A DNA stretch of 12,365 nt, taken from contig JAJZGH010000141.1 of assembly GCA_021798635.1 (NCBI GenBank), forward strand, positions 1 to 12,365, in the 5' to 3' direction. A model generated the notes under the pieces. It searched no databases. It was not told the origin of the DNA and saw only the letters and a list, made by a program, of their open reading frames with translations. This document shows, one piece after another, positions 6,967 through 12,365 of the stretch (positions are counted from its first letter, which is position 1; each line of letters starts with the position of its first letter). The position numbers and the translations under genes were made by a program. This DNA is from Planctomycetota bacterium (GTDB taxonomy: Bacteria; Planctomycetota; Phycisphaerae; WQYP01).

Positions 6967-9426
6967 ATGGCTTATGCAAAGCGTCGTGACGTTCTCACGA
7001 CAACCTTGGCCGCCACTGCATCCCTGGTGGCGGGAAAGTTGGCGGATGGTTCTGGTTCCACCACCACTAAGCTGTCCAGCAGACACGTCCCGCGTCGCCG
7101 CGAGCTGCTTGATGCTCATTGGCGTTTTGCCCCGGCGGTCGATGCTCCGCCACGGCCAACGTCCTCGCAAATCGTTCTAAAAACCGGGCCGGCCTCCGCA
7201 GGTTTTGATGATTCGTCATGGCATCTGGTGGATCTTCCACATGACTATATTGTGGCGGGAAATTTTGATTCCCGGGCCAATGCCAACCATGGATTTCTTC
7301 GGCTGTATCCGGCGTGGTACCGTCGGCATTTTTATCTGCCGGCGGCCGATCGCGGAAATTCTGTCTGGATTGATTTTGAAGGCGTATACCGGGACGCGCA
7401 CGTCTATCTTAACGGTCATTTTCTCACACGGCATCGGGGCGGTTATACACCGTTTCGCGTGGATGTTGCACCCTATGCCAACTATGGCGGGAATAATATT
7501 CTTGCGGTCTACGTGGATCCGCGGGAATTTGAAGGGTGGTGGTATGAGGGCGGCGGCATTTATCGGCATGTCCGGCTGAATGTTGCCGATCCGCTGCATG
7601 TCGCTCCCTGGGGTGTTTACGTTATCAGTGATGTGCAGCATCACGCCTTCCGTGCGTCGGCGGAGTTGACCATTGACATCCGAATTACCAACGCGTCGGA
7701 TGCGGATCAATCGTGCACAACCACTTCCGAAGTGGTCAATGCCGCAGGGCAGTCCGTCGCGGATGTATCATCGGATGTTCACATTCCCGCCGGTGCAGAG
7801 GCGGGAATCAAACCGATCGTCACGTTGAAACATGTAGATTTGTGGTCGCTGGAAAAGCGGAATCTTTATACCTTGCGAACCAGCATTTATCGCCACGGGC
7901 GGCTGGTTGATCGGCATGAACAGATTTTTGGAGTTCGCACCATCCAGTTTGATGCTGATCAGGGATTTTTTCTGAATGGTCGATCCGTGAAAATACAAGG
8001 CACGTGCAATCACCAGGATTTTCCGGGCGTGGGCATAGGCGCTTCCGACAGCCTCTGGTTCTGGCGCGTGCGCAAATTAAAGGAATTGGGATGCAACGCC
8101 ATTCACTGCACCAAAAACATGATGGCCCCGGCGCTTTATGAAGCCTGTGATCGACTTGGCATGTTGGTGATGGATGAAAATCGCCGGCTGGGCGACACAT
8201 ATCATCCAACCACGCATGTCGGTGATCCGTATGCGCATACGCAGCACGTGGAAGATATGGTATTGCGCGACCGCAATCATCCCAGTGTGATCATCTGGTC
8301 CGTATGCAATGATGAGCATTTGGTTCAGAACTCAGCCTATGGAGCCAAAGTTTTTCACACGCTCAAGCAAGTCATTTTACGTCATGACGCCACGCGGCCG
8401 ATTTCCTGTTCCATGAGCGCGGGCGGGGTACGCGGCAACGGCTGGGACGCGCAATATGCTCATTTGCGGGGTTTTGCGCGTTATTCTGATGTGGATGGCC
8501 TGGATTTTGATCCGCAAAACTATGACAACTTTCACATTGCATTTCCGCGCCAGCCCATGCTTGCCGGTGAAATAGGAAGTAACACCAGTGACCGTGGTAT
8601 TTACACCAGCCGGCCCGCCGCCGGATACATGGATGCGTATCATGGCAATCCGGAATCCGCCTGGCGGCCCATAGCGCAGCGCCCCTATATGGCCGGTGGA
8701 TTTGTCTGGACCGGTTTTGATTTCCGCGGTGAACCGGTGCCCTATAAATGGCCCTGTATCAATTCACATTTTGGCATACTGGATATGTGCGGCTTTCCAA
8801 AAGATAACGCGATGTATTACAAAGCATGGTGGAATAAAACCCCGCTGGTGCATATTTTTCCGCATTGGAACTTCTCCGGGCAGGAGGGCAAACGTGTGGA
8901 TGTCTGGTGTTACAGCAACTGTGATGCCGTTGAGTTGCGGGTGAACGGGAAAAGTCTAGGCCGAAAAAAAATGCCGCGGTTTTTACACCTGCATTGGGCC
9001 GTGCCCTACCAACGCGGTGTGATTGAAGCTCTCGGGTATAAAAACAACATTATGACCGCCTCGCATCGTATTGAGACCACCGGCGCGCCACAGGGGATCA
9101 TCCTTACACCAGATTGTCAGAAACTGATCGCGGATGGCCAGGATATAACTCCTATAGCCGTTGCCATAACAGATTCGGCAGGCAGATTAGTGCCCACCGC
9201 CCGCAATCAGGTTCGCTTTGCCGTTACCGGATCCGGAACTCTGGCCGGCGTTGCCAATGGTGATCCAAGTTGCCATGAGCCAAACCAAGCTGACTATCGC
9301 AGTGCCTTCAATGGTTTATGCATGTTGCTGGTGCGCGCAGGAAGAAAGCCCGGAAAAATCCGCATCACCGCCTCCGCGCCGGGCTTGGCTTCCGCCTCCG
9401 CAATTCTGCACGTCACCGCATCGTAA
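6967..9426 (+). CDS. Glycoside hydrolase family 2, beta-galactosidase-like, Tat-exported
   Basis: The 819-residue protein starts with a twin-arginine-type signal (KRRDVLTTTLAATASLVAG), implying export folded. Domain order is a GH2 jelly-roll sugar-binding domain (about 40-215; FDDSSWHLVDLPHDY, YRRHFYLP), an Ig-like domain (about 220-325), a TIM-barrel catalytic domain (about 330-620), and a C-terminal DUF4982-like and Ig-like region. The barrel carries the RNHPSVIIWSV strand followed by CNDEH where the family has NE. The acid/base Glu is therefore Asp (D449, GAT 8311-8313), though E450 is adjacent. The nucleophile is probably E535 in LAGEIGSN (8569-8571). Linkage specificity (galactosidase, glucuronidase or other) cannot be told. 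GAGG (6957-6960) lies 6 nt before the ATG at 6967; the ATG at 6955 lacks such a site and would add four residues. It lies downstream of the SGNH hydrolase in a likely operon. Confidence 0.88.
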   Translation: MAYAKRRDVLTTTLAATASLVAGKLADGSGSTTTKLSSRHVPRRRELLDAHWRFAPAVDAPPRPTSSQIVLKTGPASAGFDDSSWHLVDLPHDYIVAGNFDSRANANHGFLRLYPAWYRRHFYLPAADRGNSVWIDFEGVYRDAHVYLNGHFLTRHRGGYTPFRVDVAPYANYGGNNILAVYVDPREFEGWWYEGGGIYRHVRLNVADPLHVAPWGVYVISDVQHHAFRASAELTIDIRITNASDADQSCTTTSEVVNAAGQSVADVSSDVHIPAGAEAGIKPIVTLKHVDLWSLEKRNLYTLRTSIYRHGRLVDRHEQIFGVRTIQFDADQGFFLNGRSVKIQGTCNHQDFPGVGIGASDSLWFWRVRKLKELGCNAIHCTKNMMAPALYEACDRLGMLVMDENRRLGDTYHPTTHVGDPYAHTQHVEDMVLRDRNHPSVIIWSVCNDEHLVQNSAYGAKVFHTLKQVILRHDATRPISCSMSAGGVRGNGWDAQYAHLRGFARYSDVDGLDFDPQNYDNFHIAFPRQPMLAGEIGSNTSDRGIYTSRPAAGYMDAYHGNPESAWRPIAQRPYMAGGFVWTGFDFRGEPVPYKWPCINSHFGILDMCGFPKDNAMYYKAWWNKTPLVHIFPHWNFSGQEGKRVDVWCYSNCDAVELRVNGKSLGRKKMPRFLHLHWAVPYQRGVIEALGYKNNIMTASHRIETTGAPQGIILTPDCQKLIADGQDITPIAVAITDSAGRLVPTARNQVRFAVTGSGTLAGVANGDPSCHEPNQADYRSAFNGLCMLLVRAGRKPGKIRITASAPGLASASAILHVTAS

Positions 9427-9562
9427 TGCAGCACAATTATTCGAAGCAACTGTGCACAGCCACACTGACCACGATCGATTGGGAGCTTGGAACCTGGAAT
9501 AACTGTAACTGTACCTTGTCATGTACCGTCATAGGCCCAACCGCATATACCATCCTGCGGCA

Positions 9563-9848
9563 TCACTCTTCCGGCATTCCCGCCCAAGCCGCGCCGGGCA
9601 AGGCCTCTATCAAAGATTTCCGCACAGCCTGCAAAGCCGTCGAGGCGTCGTATTCGACACCGGCAGCCAACAATGGCTTGATATCAGTAAGAAAAGTTCT
9701 GTCGAGCGACTTTTCATACAGGTTCCGCTCAAATTCCGCGCGTGAAACATCGTGCCCTTCCGAGCGCATATACTGCGTATTCGATCTGGGCGTCATCCGG
9801 CCAGGGTGCGAATTTTCGCCAGGCGGCGATGTAAGCTTGGGGAATCAA
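9563..9848 (-). pseudogene. abiEii: AbiEii-type nucleotidyltransferase toxin, internally deleted remnant
   Basis: A TTG start (9846-9848) overlaps the AbiEi stop codon, as usual for this gene pair. It reads IPQAYIAAWRKFAPWPDDAQ, the typical AbiEii N-terminus, for 23 codons and then loses homology; this frame stops at 9729-9731. Another frame, shifted by one, resumes at about 9775 with QYMRSEGHDVSRAEFERNL and continues through FLTDIKPLLAAGVEYD to a stop at 9563-9565. That is the typical C-terminal tail of the same family. About 200 residues of a normal ~300-residue toxin are missing between them, including the GGTALHK and SEDIDL nucleotidyltransferase motifs. The junction lies near 9776-9781. 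No functional toxin can be made; a 39-residue peptide is the most the original start could give. Assignment rests on my memory of the family. Confidence 0.85.
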
Positions 9849-10639
9849 ACTTCCACCTCAAGGACCTCATTAACCAATAATTTCCATCGCACATCCCGTT
9901 GCCCATTGCGGATGGTTGCGCTGGGTACCAGCGGCACGAAGCGAGCTTTTTTTCGGGCAAGCCATTCCGCCAAGGGATCGCTCAAGCGGCGCTCGCCGAT
10001 GGAATCCAGCAAAAAACCCAGCCGTTGAACAATCGTGTGCTCATCGACGCGATTTGCCGCGGCGATTAGTCGATCCGGTGCCATTTTGCCCGCAAGTTCT
10101 GTCAGAATTGTGGCAACATTACTAAGCCCTCCTGCCGCCCTGCTAAATTCGACAAGGTCAAGAGCTGTCGCCTCCACACTCGACACCTTGATTAGCCCCG
10201 TCGGCGTCTTCGTTGAAAGTCGAACCGTACTTTCTAAACGCCGCTTAATGATGAAGTGAAGGCGTTGGCGAGCCACAATCAGGGGGCGCAGTGACTTTGG
10301 CGTTACGATTTGAAATTCCTGTGGTTGCTGATGTGACGCCCCGTGCAGGGACGCGGCACTAAGTAGTCCCACATAATAAGGCATTTGCATAGCACCCATG
10401 AGTTGGTCTACAAACCAAGATGCGGGCGGAGATCCGAGATGCCGATATTCAATTGGGACGACCACAAAGAAATACTTTTTAACCTTTAAAAGGCGCTTAT
10501 TCGCGATCAGTCGTTGAAACGCCTTCTTGGCGGCTTCCGCAGACAGACCCGTTGCTTGAATCGCTTCCGAGCGCAGAAAGCAATAGCGGCCCGAAGCCTG
10601 CAGAGTATCAACCCAAGTACCTAATCCGTTCGCTTTCAT
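9845..10639 (-). CDS. abiEi: AbiEi-family type IV antitoxin, orphaned
   Basis: This 264-residue protein is a predicted cytoplasmic DNA-binding antitoxin. The N-terminal ~65 residues form a winged helix-turn-helix (AIQATGLSAEAAKKAFQRLIANKRLLKVKKYFFVV). The characteristic AbiEi segment follows at about 70-115 (PPASWFVDQLMGAMQMPYYVGLLSAASLHGASHQQPQEFQIVT). In the family, AbiEi counteracts the AbiEii nucleotidyltransferase toxin without a stable complex and represses its own operon. Here the reading frame is full length and undamaged, while the toxin gene next to it is internally deleted, so it is an orphan antitoxin. The ATG at 10639 has GCAGGTAA upstream. Inverted and direct repeats upstream (10647-10705) may be its own operator. 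It is transcribed against the GH2 gene and away from ruvA, consistent with an inserted accessory module. Confidence 0.85.
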   Translation of the reverse strand: MKANGLGTWVDTLQASGRYCFLRSEAIQATGLSAEAAKKAFQRLIANKRLLKVKKYFFVVVPIEYRHLGSPPASWFVDQLMGAMQMPYYVGLLSAASLHGASHQQPQEFQIVTPKSLRPLIVARQRLHFIIKRRLESTVRLSTKTPTGLIKVSSVEATALDLVEFSRAAGGLSNVATILTELAGKMAPDRLIAAANRVDEHTIVQRLGFLLDSIGERRLSDPLAEWLARKKARFVPLVPSATIRNGQRDVRWKLLVNEVLEVEV

Positions 10640-10645
10640 AGTTTA

Positions 10646-10705
10646 CCTGCATTACAACTGCATATCGGGACGATATAAGTCCCTTTGTGCACTTTTGCTG
10701 CATAT
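10646..10705 (-). promoter_or_regulatory. Candidate AbiEi operator/promoter region
   Basis: A perfect inverted repeat ATATCG-GGA-CGATAT lies at 10662-10676, overlapping a second one GGGAC-gatataa-GTCCC (10667-10683). CTGCATAT occurs twice in direct orientation at 10658 and 10698, 40 nt apart, with a related CTGCAT at 10647. AbiEi proteins are known to autorepress by binding inverted repeats upstream of their own gene, which fits the position. A weak minus-strand promoter (CTTATA, 17 nt, TGTAAT at 10651-10656) falls inside the same region. Confidence 0.4.
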
Positions 10706-11062
10706 TTTACCTGATGTGGCGCTGCACACCAACTCCCATGTCAACAACGGCGGCTTTTGAAGTATCCGACGGATGGCCGTGGCAATTTTTCCGGGCAACG
10801 CGCCGTGCGGATAAACTTCACATAGCCGCCGGCTCTGCCGGTGGTGGAATGCACCACGTTCGCACCCCGCTGCCGCTGGGCCAAACGGTGCGAGTTGCCC
10901 ATGATTTCGCCGTACTTCAGTCGCGCCCGGAAAACCTGCCACGCCCTAAACAGTCAGGCCCTGACAGTACCCTTACAGCCGGCCCGCATTACGGGTATAC
11001 TAACAGGCTTGGATGTCACACGGGGTTGGCACAGTTGGAAGCTTGAATGGATTGGCTTACGC
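10706..11062. other. Non-coding spacer between abiEi and ruvA
   Basis: I could not recognise a gene here. Open frames exist on both strands (for example 10652-10942 minus and 10687-11046 plus), but their products are rich in Arg, Pro and Gly and match nothing I know. The ruvA frame is also open back to 10841 without family character. Two structured features lie in it: an inverted repeat at 10953-10965 and a candidate ruvA promoter at 10972-11001. It could hold decayed coding sequence. Confidence 0.4.
10953..11001 (+). promoter_or_regulatory. Candidate ruvAB promoter with upstream palindrome
   Basis: CTTACA (10972-10977), an 18-nt spacer and TATACT (10996-11001) make a reasonable sigma70-like promoter about 60 nt before the ruvA ATG. 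Just upstream, GTCAGG-C-CCTGAC (10953-10965) is a perfect inverted repeat. ruvAB is often SOS-controlled, but this palindrome does not match the enterobacterial CTGT-N8-ACAG or the Gram-positive LexA box, so any regulator is unknown. Confidence 0.4.
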
Positions 11063-11683
11063 ATGATTGCCAGAATTCAGGGTCGGATCGATTCAGTCAA
11101 TGAGACGGCCGCGATTATTTCCGTTGGAGATATCAGCTATGAGGTGCTCACGCCCGCTGTGGATATTGCGCACCTGCAACAGCATATCGGCCAACGGATC
11201 ACGTTTGTTACCCTGCATTACCTTGAAGGGAATGCCTCGTTCGGCCAGCTTGCCCCCCGGCTCATCGGGTTTATTCGCCAGCAGGACAAAGATTTTTTTG
11301 AGCGGTTTATCACCGTTAAGGGCATCGGGCCGCGCCGGGCTTTAAGAGCCTTGACCCAAAGCGTGGAGCGCATTGCCACCGCCATCAATCAGAAAGACAC
11401 GAGATTCCTCACCAGCCTGCCGGAAATCGGCAAGCGCACAGCCGAGCAGATCATCGCCGAGCTTTCCGGAAAGGTAGATCAATTTGCAACGTCCGGCGGG
11501 GGCGCTAGCGCTCCCGCTGCCCGAACCGACGCCCAAACCGCCGCCATTGAAGCCATGATTTCATTAGGTGAACGCTCGGCCGAGGCGGAGAATTGGGTCG
11601 ACCGGGCCTGCCGCGCTGATCCAACACTGGCCGCATCGGCCGGCATCATGAAAGCTGCCTATCGCCTCAAGGCAGGTGGATAA
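11063..11683 (+). CDS. ruvA: Holliday junction branch migration protein RuvA
   Basis: The 206-residue protein binds Holliday junctions as a tetramer and loads the RuvB motor during recombination and repair. The N-terminal OB-fold begins MIARIQGRIDSVNETAAIISVGDISYEV. Two helix-hairpin-helix motifs follow, VKGIGPRRALRAL (about 85-97) and LPEIGKRTAEQIIAEL (about 119-134). A Gly/Ala-rich linker (about 143-153) leads to the C-terminal RuvB-contacting domain, AAIEAMISLGERSAEAENWVDRA. The pin region reads HYLEGNASFGQLAPRLIGF, longer than the E. coli form. I chose the ATG at 11063 because it begins the conserved domain and gives the usual length. The frame stays open for 74 codons upstream, and the ribosome-binding site at 11063 is weak. 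The stop codon overlaps the ruvB start by one base, so the two are translationally coupled. Confidence 0.93.
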   Translation: MIARIQGRIDSVNETAAIISVGDISYEVLTPAVDIAHLQQHIGQRITFVTLHYLEGNASFGQLAPRLIGFIRQQDKDFFERFITVKGIGPRRALRALTQSVERIATAINQKDTRFLTSLPEIGKRTAEQIIAELSGKVDQFATSGGGASAPAARTDAQTAAIEAMISLGERSAEAENWVDRACRADPTLAASAGIMKAAYRLKAGG

Positions 11684-12365
11684 TGGCGCGTGAACGCATT
11701 ATTACCGGCCAGCCGCTACCGGAAGATCAGGCGGCAACCCAGAATCAACCCACCCTGCGCCCTAAGAAGCTTGATGATTACATCGGGCAGCGGGAACTCA
11801 TTGAAAAGCTGCGCATCAGTATTGCCGCGGCCCGCCAGCGCAGCGAGGCCATGGAACATGTTCTGCTGCACGGGCCGCCGGGACTCGGCAAAACCACCTT
11901 GGCGCACATTATTGCCTCAGAACTTAATGGTACCATTCCGAAAATTACCAGCGGTCCGGCTCTGGCGCGGCCCACGGAACTGGTGAGCATGTTAACCAAC
12001 ATGCAGCGCGGCGATGTGCTGTTTATCGATGAAATCCATCGCATTCCCGCGGCTGTGGAAGAATATCTGTATCCTGCCATGGAGGATTTCTGCATTGATG
12101 TGGTGATGGGTGCCGGCACGCACGCCAATTCTCTGCACATGGAAATTCAGCCCTTCACGCTCATTGGCGCTACCACGCGTGCCGGGCTGCTTTCCGGGCC
12201 TATGCGGTCGCGCTTTGGCATTGTGCATCATTTGACCTATTACGACCTGCCTGACCTTTTACAAATTGCCACGCGCTCGGCGGGAGTATTGGACCTGCCG
12301 GCTCAACGCGAAGCCCTGGAACTCGTTGCCCGCCGGGCGCGCGGCACGCCGCGCGTGGCCAATCG
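11683..12365 (+). CDS. ruvB: Holliday junction DNA helicase RuvB, 3'-truncated by window end
   Basis: The visible 227 codons encode most of the AAA+ motor that drives branch migration with RuvA. Walker A is GPPGLGKT (residues 64-71). Walker B is LFIDEIHR, with D116 and E117. The RuvB-specific segments LYPAMEDF and FTLIGATTRAG (sensor 1) follow. The arginine finger region is MRSRFG (R175). The sequence breaks off at GTPRVANR, within the small lid domain and before the DNA-binding winged helix, because the window ends. The ATG at 11683 shares its A with the ruvA stop TAA, and AGGTGGA (11674-11680) serves as ribosome site. An N-terminal ~25-residue Gln/Pro-rich lead precedes the conserved TLRPKKLDDYIGQ start. 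No ruvC is present upstream. Confidence 0.96.
   Translation, partial: MARERIITGQPLPEDQAATQNQPTLRPKKLDDYIGQRELIEKLRISIAAARQRSEAMEHVLLHGPPGLGKTTLAHIIASELNGTIPKITSGPALARPTELVSMLTNMQRGDVLFIDEIHRIPAAVEEYLYPAMEDFCIDVVMGAGTHANSLHMEIQPFTLIGATTRAGLLSGPMRSRFGIVHHLTYYDLPDLLQIATRSAGVLDLPAQREALELVARRARGTPRVAN

Noticed and set aside
9427..9562. Intrinsic terminator between the convergent GH2 and AbiE genes
   Set aside because: I found no GC-rich stem followed by a T-run in either direction; only short repeats such as TGTACC are present.
10652..10942. Minus-strand 96-codon frame upstream of abiEi
   Set aside because: It overlaps the abiEi promoter region, its composition is atypical, and it matches no family I recognise.
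10953..10965. LexA/SOS box for ruvAB
   Set aside because: The palindrome GTCAGG-C-CCTGAC does not fit known LexA box patterns, so it is listed only as an unassigned inverted repeat.

Overview
The window looks like chromosomal DNA of a Gram-negative, moderately GC-rich bacterium. A planctomycete, probably Phycisphaerae-like, is my best guess. The reasons are an Lnt-type lipoprotein acyltransferase, the style of the exported SGNH and GH2 hydrolases, and a RuvA with an extended pin region. This lineage call is from remembered family resemblance, not a search, so it is moderate at best.

Left third (1-2600): a class I SAM methyltransferase on the minus strand (30-914). Then comes a 390-base non-coding stretch holding a palindromic repeat element and a cluster of operator-like palindromes. 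A plus-strand PfkB sugar kinase of the 2-keto-3-deoxygluconate kinase type follows (1307-2389). A second copy of the ~85-bp repeat element lies downstream of the kinase in opposite orientation, so the kinase sits between inverted copies. A separate 19-nt sequence at the window start recurs inverted at 2428-2446.

Middle (2666-9426): four plus-strand genes. Apolipoprotein N-acyltransferase (lnt) is followed 21 nt later by a HEAT-repeat lipoprotein, itself a likely Lnt substrate. A good sigma70-like promoter (TTGACA) precedes a secreted SGNH/GDSL hydrolase and, 44 nt after it, a Tat-exported GH2 glycosidase. The two hydrolases look like a small polysaccharide-degradation unit. A KDG kinase nearby fits use of uronic-acid-containing glycans. 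In both hydrolases one residue normally expected in the active site is replaced (Asp to Gly in SGNH block V, Glu to Asp in the GH2 acid/base motif).

Right third (9563-12365): on the minus strand lies a decayed AbiE type IV toxin-antitoxin module. The AbiEi antitoxin gene is intact, but the overlapping AbiEii toxin gene has lost its whole nucleotidyltransferase core by an internal, frame-breaking deletion. Only the first ~23 and last ~68 codons remain. A non-coding stretch then leads to plus-strand ruvA and ruvB, which overlap by one base; ruvB runs off the window end.

No tRNA, rRNA, CRISPR array, complete insertion sequence or convincing intrinsic terminator was seen. The most notable observations are the toxin-deleted AbiE remnant, the inverted palindromic elements around the kinase, and the paired active-site substitutions in the hydrolase operon.
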